From NCBI GenBank assembly GCA_028279755.1, contig JANQNB010000011.1:192501-256500 (forward strand): 64,000 nt of DNA, given 5' to 3'. The position numbers were made by a program, and so were the translations under genes. The notes beneath the pieces are model-generated. The model ran no database searches, was not told the origin of the DNA, and saw only the letters and a program-made list of their open reading frames with translations. Positions 28,477-36,988 of the stretch are shown piece after piece. Position 1 is the stretch's first letter, and each line of letters starts with the position of its first letter. The stretch comes from Candidatus Nanoarchaeia archaeon (GTDB lineage: Archaea > Nanobdellota > Nanobdellia > Woesearchaeales > UBA525).

Positions 28477-29754
28477 ATGGAACTGCTGCGGACCGTCGAG
28501 ACAGAGCTCAAGCGGGGCAAGGGATTTCTCACCTTCATGACCCTGCGCGCGTTCAGCCATGCCATACTGTTCATCATCCCTCTTCTCCTCGCGGCAGTGC
28601 TCGCGCCGGCAGGGTTCGGCTCGTACGCGCTGAGCCTCATGATTATCTATTTTTTCACTGCGCTCTTCGTGACCTCAAGCCAGAGCCCGTACATCGTCTA
28701 CGCGAGCGAAGAGCTCAAGAAGACGCGCGCCATCAGGAAAGCCTTCACTGTCAGGCTGACGATCATGGCGGTCGCGAGCGTCTTCTTTCTCATCCTCGCG
28801 ACCATCTTCCATAATCCGCTGCTCAGCTTCGCCTCCCTCACCGGCAAGCAATTCGTTTTCCTTGTCCTGGCATATTTCGGCGTGACGTTTCGCTTCCTCA
28901 TGGAAAGCACGCTCCTGGCGCTGAACAAGCGCATACTCAACGCAGTCTATGCCGTGCTCACCGGTGTGATCAGCATCGCGTACATCGGTGCGCTCTACCT
29001 CCTCGACCAGCTCTCCCTCGGCAATATCTTCCTCATGTTCATCGTAGCGCCGGTTATCAGCGCGCTCTTCATCCTGCCGAAGATCCAGCTGCGCAAACTG
29101 TTCCCCCTCTCGCCGGATAAGAAGTTCTTCATCGAGATGTTCAGCCATACGAAATGGCTCATCCTTGGCGCTGCGTCGATCTACTTGATCAATTGGGGCG
29201 ACAACCTCGTGCTGCGGCATTTCGTCAGCCTCGAGGACATCGGCATCTACAATCTCGCGTACCAGATCTTCAAAGGCGTGATCATGACCATCATGCTCAT
29301 CCACACCTACTACCTGCCATTCATCGCGCGAAACATCAACAACCCTGCAAAGATCCGCGAATACCTGCATGTCAAGCGGTGGAAGATCTTCGGGCTCATC
29401 AGCATCGGCATCTTTGTCGCAGCCTTCATCATGCCGCTGCTCATCTCTTACTTGTATGGGGAGACATACCAGGATGCGGTCCCTGTCGTGATCGTCCTGC
29501 TTGTCGGCGCGTTCTTCATGCTGTACAAGGTTTTCATCAATCCGATCTTCCACGCGCTCAAGCGCTTCAGATTCACGCAGCTCCTCGACGTCGCGGCAGT
29601 CGTTCTGAATTTGTCGCTCGACTATCTGCTTGTCGCACGCATGGGCATCATCGGCGCAGCGTATGCGACCGCCTTCACCTATTTCTTCATGGCAGCGCTC
29701 TTCGCCTACTACTTCCACCGGCATTGCCGCGCAGAGCTGGCTATCGACACATGA
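28477..29754 (+). CDS. Polysaccharide flippase (Wzx/MVF-type)
   Basis: This 425-aa protein has about 12 membrane helices. It resembles polysaccharide transporter family members that flip lipid-linked glycans (start ELKRGKGFLTFMTLRAFSHAILFIIPLL; mid KWLILGAASIYLINWGDNLVLRHFVSLEDIGIYNLAYQ). ATG 28477 follows GAGGAGTGAGT. It ends in convergent overlap of 14 nt with the GT2 gene. Confidence 0.87.
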   Translation: MELLRTVETELKRGKGFLTFMTLRAFSHAILFIIPLLLAAVLAPAGFGSYALSLMIIYFFTALFVTSSQSPYIVYASEELKKTRAIRKAFTVRLTIMAVASVFFLILATIFHNPLLSFASLTGKQFVFLVLAYFGVTFRFLMESTLLALNKRILNAVYAVLTGVISIAYIGALYLLDQLSLGNIFLMFIVAPVISALFILPKIQLRKLFPLSPDKKFFIEMFSHTKWLILGAASIYLINWGDNLVLRHFVSLEDIGIYNLAYQIFKGVIMTIMLIHTYYLPFIARNINNPAKIREYLHVKRWKIFGLISIGIFVAAFIMPLLISYLYGETYQDAVPVVIVLLVGAFFMLYKVFINPIFHALKRFRFTQLLDVAAVVLNLSLDYLLVARMGIIGAAYATAFTYFFMAALFAYYFHRHCRAELAIDT

Positions 29755-30592
29755 GGTACCACGCGAGGCAGAGGTGGTACAGCGGCAGGTTCAGGCTGTT
29801 CTGGAAGCCGAGCCAGCCAGTCTTCCAATAACCACGGAAGAAATACCAATAGAGGAAACTGTAGATCGGCACGATGAACAAGGCGAGCAAGGGCCAGTTG
29901 CGCTGGAACAGGAGTTTCCGCCGTTGCTCCAGCGTCTTCTCTTCCAGTGAGCAATTGAACGTGGGGATCTTGTCAAGCGGCCCTGCCAAGACCTTCGCCG
30001 CCATCTTTGCGCGTCGCTTGTTCTTCCGGAAGTCGGAGCGGATCTTCCCTTTGCGGCCCGCAGTGTCTATGAAATGATGCTCAAGGATCAGATCTGAACG
30101 ACCGAAGGTGCCGCGCGTCTCGCCAAGAATATGCGGCAGTCCGATCTGGTACATGCGGTCTTTCCGGAACAGGACTTTCTTGTACTTCACCGAGCCAGTC
30201 TCAAACGGCTTGCCGTGCTCATCATAGAATGGCCAACGGATCCAGTACGCGTCGTATTTTCTCGACTGGGCAAGCTTCCTGATCCCTTTCCGCAAGCCTG
30301 GACTGAGCCGTTCATCAGCATCGACGACTATAACCCAATGGCCTGTCGACTGTTCATACGATAGATGACGGACGAATTCAGAGCTACCCTTGCTCTTCGC
30401 TTTCGAAACAAGGACCTTATCCGCATACCTGCGCGCGATCTTCACTGTCTTGTCAGCGCAAGGTCCATCATGCACAACGACGATCTCATCGACCGCACCT
30501 TTGATGCTCTTCAGGCAGTCTTTTATCAGGTCTTCTTCGTTGTGGACAGTCAAGCAAGCAGAGATCTTTGGCTTCGTCTTTCTGTGTTTCAT
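29741..30592 (-). CDS. Glycosyltransferase family 2
   Basis: This 283-aa protein has a GT-A fold: ISACLTVHNEEDLIKDCLKSI (about 11-31), VDEIVVVHDGPCADKT and HWVIVVDADERLSP (the DxD around residue 96). The C-terminal region contains two hydrophobic stretches (WPLLALFIVPIYSFLYWYFF). ATG 30592 overlaps the stop of the upstream ligase gene by 4 nt (ATGA), the distal end of the long minus-strand operon. Confidence 0.87.
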   Translation of the reverse strand: MKHRKTKPKISACLTVHNEEDLIKDCLKSIKGAVDEIVVVHDGPCADKTVKIARRYADKVLVSKAKSKGSSEFVRHLSYEQSTGHWVIVVDADERLSPGLRKGIRKLAQSRKYDAYWIRWPFYDEHGKPFETGSVKYKKVLFRKDRMYQIGLPHILGETRGTFGRSDLILEHHFIDTAGRKGKIRSDFRKNKRRAKMAAKVLAGPLDKIPTFNCSLEEKTLEQRRKLLFQRNWPLLALFIVPIYSFLYWYFFRGYWKTGWLGFQNSLNLPLYHLCLAWYLMCR

Positions 30593-31938
30593 TTCATGAC
30601 CTCGCTGATCGTGTAGAGGAACTTGCCGCTTTTCGAAGCAGGGATGTTCCTGACCTGTTTCCATTCGATCCGGCACTCACCCATCATTTTCCTGATCTCT
30701 GATTCGATCTTGGCCTTGTTCGCCAGGAATTCGTTCTTGTCATTGAGGACGACCTTGATCACGATGTGATCAATCTTCTTCTGGATAACCTGGAACTTCT
30801 TGATGAAGCCCGTGTTGAAGACGCTGCCCACAAAATGCACGAAGAAACCGCCGCTCACCAGGTCGCCCTTCTTGGTCCTGAACATGTTCACCACACGGCC
30901 TTCGATGCGGTCGATCATCGGCGTCTTCCTGCCGCAGGCGCAGCGCTTGTGCTTCGACGGCACTGCCACATCGCCGATCTCGTAACGGATAAGCGGCATG
31001 GCATAGTTGTTCAGGTTGGTGACATAGAGCTTTCCTGGTTTTCCCGGCTTGCACGGCCGCATCTTCTCATCGAGGATCTCGACAAAGTTGTTCCACACGC
31101 TCAGATGCAGCCCCTGATCCTTCTGGCAACTGCACGCAATATCGCCGACTTCGCGCGAGCCATAGCGATTGTACACCTTGGTCTTGAACACCTTCTCGAT
31201 GAGTCGCTGCATGTTCGGCTGCAGGGCTTCTGCTGAGGAGATGATGCCCTTGGGAGAGTGCAGCCGCAGCTTCTTGTCCCTGACAAACTGCGCGAACGCA
31301 TGGAGCGTCAGGGCATAGCCTTCGACCCACGACGGCTCGATCTCGTTCCACAACCGGGCGAAGCTCTCCATGTCCTGCTTCGTCATCCTGAAGGTGTTCA
31401 GGTCTGTCCGGTCGTACAGCCAGTTGCGCAAGCGGATCGACAGTTTCTCCTTACCTTCGAGCACTTCCGCTTCTGAGCTCCAGAGCCGCAATTCCGGTTC
31501 GCCGATCTCCTGCCTGCCGAAGCTCTTGTAGTAGAGCTTGTTCGCGATGTTCCATTCTGCGTAGGTCTTGTCCTGGATCACTGAGCTCGGCTCGCCAGTC
31601 GAGCCGCCAGAGTGGTTGACAAACCATTTCCGCTTGTCGAGATCATCGCTCTGGAGACGGTGGAATTCCTTGCGGAGAGTCGCCTTTGTCAGGATCGGAA
31701 TGTGGTTCCAGTTCTCGAGCTGGACGTCGTCGTTCTCCACAACGCCGGCCTGTCGCAAGACCTTTGTGTAGTAGGGGACATGCTGGTATGCGTGCAGCAG
31801 AACGTTCTTGAGTTTTTCCTGCGTGTATGTCTCCAGCTTTGCAGATTTCTCAAGCCCTTGTATCGTGCGGAGGTGCCGGAGGATCTTGCTGTTCGTAAGC
31901 GTGAGCAAGGCACGGATTGCCGACTGTCGCCAGTTCAT
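30589..31938 (-). CDS. PaaK/CapK-type adenylate-forming ligase (1)
   Basis: This 449-aa protein resembles phenylacetate-CoA ligase and the capsule protein CapK. HVPYYTKVLRQAG is the family N-terminus. The ATP-binding loop is NHSGGSTGEPSS (about 107-118). YGSREVGDIACSCQ (about 265-278) and MPLIRYEIGDVAV precede the CxCGRKTP zinc-like site. In glycan loci these enzymes activate a carboxylate for transfer to sugars or lipids; the substrate here is unknown. ATG 31938 overlaps the ATP-grasp stop (ATGA). Confidence 0.85.
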   Translation of the reverse strand: MNWRQSAIRALLTLTNSKILRHLRTIQGLEKSAKLETYTQEKLKNVLLHAYQHVPYYTKVLRQAGVVENDDVQLENWNHIPILTKATLRKEFHRLQSDDLDKRKWFVNHSGGSTGEPSSVIQDKTYAEWNIANKLYYKSFGRQEIGEPELRLWSSEAEVLEGKEKLSIRLRNWLYDRTDLNTFRMTKQDMESFARLWNEIEPSWVEGYALTLHAFAQFVRDKKLRLHSPKGIISSAEALQPNMQRLIEKVFKTKVYNRYGSREVGDIACSCQKDQGLHLSVWNNFVEILDEKMRPCKPGKPGKLYVTNLNNYAMPLIRYEIGDVAVPSKHKRCACGRKTPMIDRIEGRVVNMFRTKKGDLVSGGFFVHFVGSVFNTGFIKKFQVIQKKIDHIVIKVVLNDKNEFLANKAKIESEIRKMMGECRIEWKQVRNIPASKSGKFLYTISEVMK

Positions 31939-33140
31939 CTCCCGAGCCTCCGCAGGCAATCGGTGAACATAAACCAATATTTCCTGGGCAGGCCGAAGAG
32001 CATCCAGATGAATGGTTTCTTGTCGTCGGTGTCCCACAACGCGAACACCTTGTTTTTCTCGCGATACGGTTTGATATACTCCTTTAGTGTCCAGGGCATG
32101 CCCCGGTCGCGCAACAGGAAGTTGATGAGGTCTGCGTAGATCTCTATCCAGTAGACGCCGAGGGTGCGTTTCTGCACAGTTGATATTTTCTCATCATTGT
32201 AGTCGCGATAGACGAGCTCAGGGATGTTCACGCCCGCTTTTGTGAACAGGGCGATCGGCCTGATGAACCGCACGTTGACCTCGATGAGCTTGTACTTGCC
32301 GTCGCGATGATCGTGCTTGAAGTTGGCTGCAGCTAGGCCTTTGTATTTGACTGCGCGCATCAGGCGGCGCATGCTCTTCACCAATGGCGGCTTGTGGGGG
32401 TTTGTGTAGCCCACGCGGGTGACGCCTTCCTGCGGTGGGTTCAGACGGACCTTCGCGTATGGTGCCATCACGCGTTCCTTCCCGCGCCGGTCATAATACA
32501 CGTACTCGTCGCTGATCTGTTCATCGCCGCCGGGAATCCATTCCTGGACCATCACGAGATGGCCTCGTGCGCGGGATCGCTTGAAATCGCGTTCGAGTTC
32601 TTCCCATGTGTTCACTCTGAAGAGTTTTGTGTTGAAGTCAGCCACAAAATCATGGCTCGTGACCGGCTTGATGATCGCAGGCAGCATGATCTTCTTCCTG
32701 AACTTCCGGAGCGCAGCCAGGGTTCGCGGCGTGTAGGTTTTCGGACACGGGACGCCGATGCGATCGCAGAGCCGGTAGGTGTTCTCCTTCTCGATGAAGA
32801 GCTGCGCATGCTTGAGCGAGGGTGCGGCGACACGGAAGTGTTTTTCCAGCCGTGCCCTGTTGCGCACCAGGGCCATGACCGACTCGTCGTTGGTCGGCAT
32901 GAGGATGCCGCCTGGCCAGTCCTTGCCGATCTTCAGCAGTGCCGCGACAAAGGCCTTCTCATTTTTCTTGGGATCCGGCACGCGATAGTGCTTCGAGACA
33001 TACCGAGAACAGTAGGTGAAGTCATTCGTGTTGAAATGCACGACCACGATCGGCACCTTGATCTGCGCGAGCGATCTGATGACGCCAAGCGCGTTGATAT
33101 GCGCGCCGATGACGATCGCGGGCCGTGCTTCACGGGTCAA
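31935..33140 (-). CDS. ATP-grasp carboxylate ligase
   Basis: This 401-aa protein opens with a Rossmann-like domain (AIVIGAHINALGVIRSLAQ) followed by the ATP-grasp core: MLPAIIKPVTSHDF as the lysine strand, HLVMVQEWIPGGDEQ and KLIEVNVRFIRP as the metal-binding end. It resembles carbamoylphosphate-synthase-like and amino-acid ligase proteins. It probably joins an amine to an acylphosphate in the surface-glycan pathway. The 3' end overlaps the ligase start. The 5' end overlaps the FemAB-like gene by 11 nt. Confidence 0.85.
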   Translation of the reverse strand: MTREARPAIVIGAHINALGVIRSLAQIKVPIVVVHFNTNDFTYCSRYVSKHYRVPDPKKNEKAFVAALLKIGKDWPGGILMPTNDESVMALVRNRARLEKHFRVAAPSLKHAQLFIEKENTYRLCDRIGVPCPKTYTPRTLAALRKFRKKIMLPAIIKPVTSHDFVADFNTKLFRVNTWEELERDFKRSRARGHLVMVQEWIPGGDEQISDEYVYYDRRGKERVMAPYAKVRLNPPQEGVTRVGYTNPHKPPLVKSMRRLMRAVKYKGLAAANFKHDHRDGKYKLIEVNVRFIRPIALFTKAGVNIPELVYRDYNDEKISTVQKRTLGVYWIEIYADLINFLLRDRGMPWTLKEYIKPYREKNKVFALWDTDDKKPFIWMLFGLPRKYWFMFTDCLRRLGR

Positions 33141-34251
33141 AATGACGCCTCCGTTTGATTCTACCGAGCAGGAAGAGCGCAGGCTTCATGAGCAGACCCC
33201 TGACTGGCGATACTGCTTTCAGATGAAGATAGACTGGTTCGCGATAGCCACCGCGAGCGAGCTTGTAGCCATACGTGCTCGTTCCGGCGTTCACCCGCCT
33301 GATGCCGTGCTCGCAGGCGAACTTGATCGGCGTGTACAACGCTGTCACAAAGGTGCTGAAGCTTCCCTTGGCAATCTCGTGGTTCTTTCCCAACCGATAG
33401 AGGAGCATCTCGTCCTTCGAGAAGATGTTCAGGCTGGCGGTGACAAGCTTGCCGTCTTTCCTGTCGGTCACGATCAGCACCCTGCCAGGAAAATGCTTCT
33501 CGACAAGCTTCAGGAAATGCTCGTCGAGCCAGGCTGTGCCTGGTCGGTACTTCTCATAGGTTTCGTTGAAGACCTTGGAGACTTCTTTGAGTTCTGCATG
33601 ATTCCTCAGCAGCTCTTCTGTGACAATCCCTTTCTCCTTGTTCACCTTGAGCTCGTGCTTGAACTGGCGACGCCTGTTATGGAGGAAGCTGCCGAGGTAG
33701 CCGTCGAAGCTGTCCCACTTGATGTCGAAGAAGACCTCTGCAGACAGCGGGATCGTGTCCAAGCCTTCGCGTTTCATGGCAGCATCGAATGCCTTTCCCG
33801 CTCTGGGGTTCAGGAAGCCATAGCTCGCGACCTTCTCCTGCTTGGCAATGCGTTTCATCTCGTCAAGGATGAGTGTGAAGACTTTCTGCTGCTGCGCAGC
33901 GGTCAGTTTCTCGTCAAAGAGGAAGCCCGGGCCGGTCACGCTCATCGGCGCGTAGCAGAGCAAACAGGGGTTCAGCTTGAGCCCGAGCAGGTGGCCAAGC
34001 GTCAGGTGCTGGCCGAAGAGGCTCTCTTCCATGTTGTTGCCGAGCGCGTCGTGCTGCACATACGTGGCAGCAGCGGCGACGAGCTTCTTGTCCTTACGCA
34101 CCAGGATGTGCCGCGGCGTGATGGTCATCACCTTCGCGTCCTCCACAAGAGAGTGCCAGGCATGCTCTGTCAGCAGCGTATGGCTTAATCTGTTCCAGTC
34201 ATTGCGAGAAACGTTCTTGATGCTGGTGATAACCTCGACAGAATAACTCAT
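33130..34251 (-). CDS. FemAB-like GNAT acyl/aminoacyltransferase
   Basis: This 373-aa protein shows two tandem acetyltransferase-like halves as in FemAB/DUF482 proteins: YLGSFLHNRRRQFKHELKVNKE (about 184-205) near the middle, VLIVTDRKDGKLVTASLNIFSKDEMLLYRLG and NAGTSTYGYKLARGGYREPVYLH at the end. Such proteins attach amino acids from aminoacyl-tRNA or acyl-CoA to cell-surface precursors. The start overlaps the GNAT stop by 4 nt. Confidence 0.75.
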   Translation of the reverse strand: MSYSVEVITSIKNVSRNDWNRLSHTLLTEHAWHSLVEDAKVMTITPRHILVRKDKKLVAAAATYVQHDALGNNMEESLFGQHLTLGHLLGLKLNPCLLCYAPMSVTGPGFLFDEKLTAAQQQKVFTLILDEMKRIAKQEKVASYGFLNPRAGKAFDAAMKREGLDTIPLSAEVFFDIKWDSFDGYLGSFLHNRRRQFKHELKVNKEKGIVTEELLRNHAELKEVSKVFNETYEKYRPGTAWLDEHFLKLVEKHFPGRVLIVTDRKDGKLVTASLNIFSKDEMLLYRLGKNHEIAKGSFSTFVTALYTPIKFACEHGIRRVNAGTSTYGYKLARGGYREPVYLHLKAVSPVRGLLMKPALFLLGRIKRRRHFDP

Positions 34252-34874
34252 GCTTTCTTCCTCTTCCAGATTGTTCCGGGCGTGAAGTCTCCGCTGAGAA
34301 TCCTCGCTTTCCCGTACGGCAGGACGACAAGCTTGAGCCCGATCTTGCCTGAGATGAAGTGATCCCGCGCTTTTATCGCCGGGATGTTATTCTGGTCGAC
34401 AAGGTTGCCGAGGAATCGATTGCCTTTCTTCCTGTTGTAGCGGATGACTTCTGAGATGATGTTCTGGAATACTTTCTTTCCTCGGTATTCCGGGTAGACA
34501 ACCGAATCGAACATGAATGCGCTGCCTTTGGGCAATGGCTTGATCATATGGCTGTCGACTTTCACCATGCGGTGCGAGAACCAGGTGTAGCCTGCGATCT
34601 TCCTGCCATGCAGTGCGACAAGACAGGTGTCACCCTCGCGGCGGGCGCGCTCCATCCGTTTCTTCTCAAGCCTGTCTGCACGGCGCCAGATCCTGTCCTT
34701 CTCCGCTTCAGTGGCAACGCGGATCTTGAGCGCGATCTTCGCCTTGATCGGCGTGAAGCTTTCACGGAGATTCTTCTCGCAGTAATAGCTGTTGAAGAAC
34801 TGTATGCCGAGCAGCTTCAGGGGCTTCTTTATCCATTTGGGCAATAAGGGCCGTTTTCGTGCCTGCAGCATCAT
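34248..34874 (-). CDS. GNAT-family acetyltransferase
   Basis: This 208-aa protein has the GNAT core CLVALHGRKIAGYTWFSHR, FMFDSVVYPEYRGKKVFQNIISEVI (acyl-CoA loop YRGKKV near 130-135) and NRFLGNLVDQNNIPAIKARDHF. It probably N-acetylates an amino sugar or a transferred group. ATG 34874 forms an ATGA overlap with the BKACE stop. Confidence 0.8.
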   Translation of the reverse strand: MMLQARKRPLLPKWIKKPLKLLGIQFFNSYYCEKNLRESFTPIKAKIALKIRVATEAEKDRIWRRADRLEKKRMERARREGDTCLVALHGRKIAGYTWFSHRMVKVDSHMIKPLPKGSAFMFDSVVYPEYRGKKVFQNIISEVIRYNRKKGNRFLGNLVDQNNIPAIKARDHFISGKIGLKLVVLPYGKARILSGDFTPGTIWKRKKA

Positions 34875-35713
34875 TCCACCTTCCGCAACCCGAGCATTTC
34901 CCGCACTTCCTGTGGCGTTGCGATCTCCACGCCGTGCGCTTTCGCGACATCGACCACGCGTTTCACAAGCATCTCGTTCGTCGCGAGGATCGTGCGCTCT
35001 TCGTCAAACCAGATGTTGTCTTCAAGGCCGACGCGCGCATGGTAGCCACTCACGACCGCGAGAGAGTTAATGAAGCGCTGCCAGTTGCCAATGCCGGCAA
35101 GGCCGATGACCGACTCTTCGGGGAGCTCGTGGATCATGAGCCCGACACTCATCAGGTTGGCCTGCGCGCACGCGATGTTGCCAAACAGGAGATTGAAATA
35201 ATACGGCGGCGTGATCAGCTCTTTCCTGATCAGATACTTGGCATAGTTGATCATGCCGAGGTCGAAGGCCTCAAGTTCCGGCTTGATGCCCTTCTCGAGC
35301 ATCTTGGCAGCAAGCTGCTTGATCGTGTCCGGATCGTTGATGCTCGCAGTCTTGTTGAAATTCAGGCTGCTCAAGGTGAGGCTGGCCATGTCAGGCTTGA
35401 CTTCACCGTCGAGATCCAATACCTGACCGCGTTTCTCGAATTCCGGATAGTTCCTGCCGCTCGTGGTCACGCAGAGGACCAGTTCCTTGTTCTCCTTCCG
35501 GATGCCGCGGATGATCTCCTCGAAGACCTCTTTCTTATAGGTCGGCTTCCCGTCGCTGTCGCGCGCGTGGATGTGGATCATGCTCGCACCGAGCTTTGCG
35601 CAGGCCAGCACGTCCTTGACGATCTCTTCTGGCGCGATCGGGACGTGCGGCGTCATGTCTTTCGTCGGTATCATGCCTGTCGGGGTGCAATTGATGATCA
35701 GCTTTCGGTTCAT
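34871..35713 (-). CDS. BKACE (beta-keto acid cleavage enzyme, DUF849)
   Basis: This 280-aa TIM-barrel metalloenzyme family condenses or cleaves beta-keto acids with acetyl-CoA. TPHVPIAPEEIVKDVLACAKLGASMIHIHARD (about 21-52) supplies the metal-binding HxHxR. NFNKTASINDPDT, FGNIACAQANLMSVGLMI and ARVGLEDNIWF also match the family. Finding it inside a surface-glycan operon suggests that it makes an acyl or keto-amino building block for the neighbouring ligases. Confidence 0.88.
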   Translation of the reverse strand: MNRKLIINCTPTGMIPTKDMTPHVPIAPEEIVKDVLACAKLGASMIHIHARDSDGKPTYKKEVFEEIIRGIRKENKELVLCVTTSGRNYPEFEKRGQVLDLDGEVKPDMASLTLSSLNFNKTASINDPDTIKQLAAKMLEKGIKPELEAFDLGMINYAKYLIRKELITPPYYFNLLFGNIACAQANLMSVGLMIHELPEESVIGLAGIGNWQRFINSLAVVSGYHARVGLEDNIWFDEERTILATNEMLVKRVVDVAKAHGVEIATPQEVREMLGLRKVE

Positions 35714-35719
35714 TGTTCA

Positions 35720-36988
35720 TCACCTGATGAGCGATTTGACGATCTTGTACTTCCCGCTCTTCTCGCGCGGAATGCTCTTGACTCTCTTCACCGTGATCTT
35801 GACCTTCTTCCCCAGCTCTTCCTGGAATGCTGCGATGATCGCCTGCTCGACCTTCTTCGTGAATCTCTTGTTCGGTTTCACATTGATGACAAGCTCGTTC
35901 GGTTTCACCTGCACGATCTGGAACTGGTCGACTTCGCGTTTCGCTGCTTTCTTCACTGCGTTCGTGCAGAAGAAAGGTGCGATGCTGCGCCCGTCACCGA
36001 GCCTGATGTAGTCGACGCTTCTGCCGAGCACTGGCTTCATGATCGGGAAGGTGCAGCCGCATTCGCACACGCCGTATCGGGGCGAGCCCTTGTCGCCCAG
36101 GCTGTAGCGTATGAGCGGCATCGCCCTGTTCAGGAGCGAGGTGATGATGATGTCGCCTTCTTTCTCGTGCGCGACATGCTTTCCCTTGTTGACGAATTCG
36201 ACAAGATAGCTGTCTGCGTTCACATGGTATTGCTTCAGCTTGCATTCCCACGCCACTTCCTTGAATTCTGTCGAGCCGTAGATGTCATGGACAGTGCAGT
36301 TGAACGTCTTCTCCAGCTCGCGTTTTGTCATCGGGTCGACGAGTTCTGAACTGAGGAAGATGAGGCGCGGTTTCAGCCATTTGATGTTGTGTTTCCTGAC
36401 ATGTTCCATGAGCTCAATGAAGTATGACGGCATGCCGTAGAGCACTGTCGGCTTGTACTTCTTGAAGACCTTCAGGGTGGTGTCGAGGGTTTCGTAGATG
36501 CTCACGTAGCGTTTTCGCAGCAGGCGGTTCAGCGCTTTCCTGTTCTCTTCTTCGAGCTTGTCGGTCTTCTCATCCTCCATGATGGCGAGACGGTCGCCGT
36601 AGCGCAGGCCGCAGAAATGCTTGGAGCGCAATTTGAGGAAGTGCTTGAGCAGGAACCATGAGCGCTTGTCGAAGTATGTGGTGGTCGCCTGTCCTGTCGA
36701 GCCGCTGGTGTTGGATTCCATGAGCTGCTTTTCCTGATAGGGAATGGCGACGAGCCGTCTTCCGGCTTTCCGTATCTCATCCTTGGTTATGACCGGGATC
36801 TTGAGTAGGTCGTCGTAGGTCTTGATGTCAGCAGGCGTGATCCCGACTTTGGTCAGTTTCGCCTTGTAGAACGGGACAGTGTTGTAGGTGTAGTCGAGCA
36901 TCTGCTTGAATTGTTTCCACTGGCGCTTGAGTATCCGCTTGCGCGGCTGCCGAAGGTTGCGCCAGAACCGCATTATTGTGAAGAGCAT
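35720..36988 (-). CDS. PaaK/CapK-type adenylate-forming ligase (2)
   Basis: This 422-aa paralogue of the ligase at 30589 has ATP loop ESNTSGSTGQATT (about 90-102). DIYGSTEFKEVAWEC (about 237-251) and MPLIRYSLGDKGSP are followed by a CECGCTFP cysteine pair. It has the same domain order as the first ligase, but the two differ throughout, so they probably activate different acids. ATG 36988 follows GGAGGTG by 8 nt and overlaps the glycosyltransferase end by 16 nt. ATG 36973 is an alternative (TAATG). Confidence 0.85.
   Translation of the reverse strand: MLFTIMRFWRNLRQPRKRILKRQWKQFKQMLDYTYNTVPFYKAKLTKVGITPADIKTYDDLLKIPVITKDEIRKAGRRLVAIPYQEKQLMESNTSGSTGQATTTYFDKRSWFLLKHFLKLRSKHFCGLRYGDRLAIMEDEKTDKLEEENRKALNRLLRKRYVSIYETLDTTLKVFKKYKPTVLYGMPSYFIELMEHVRKHNIKWLKPRLIFLSSELVDPMTKRELEKTFNCTVHDIYGSTEFKEVAWECKLKQYHVNADSYLVEFVNKGKHVAHEKEGDIIITSLLNRAMPLIRYSLGDKGSPRYGVCECGCTFPIMKPVLGRSVDYIRLGDGRSIAPFFCTNAVKKAAKREVDQFQIVQVKPNELVINVKPNKRFTKKVEQAIIAAFQEELGKKVKITVKRVKSIPREKSGKYKIVKSLIR

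Noticed and set aside
28675-29724. 349-codon minus-strand open frame
   Set aside because: It is antisense to the flippase and consists mainly of Asp/Glu/Arg, the expected complement of a hydrophobic gene.
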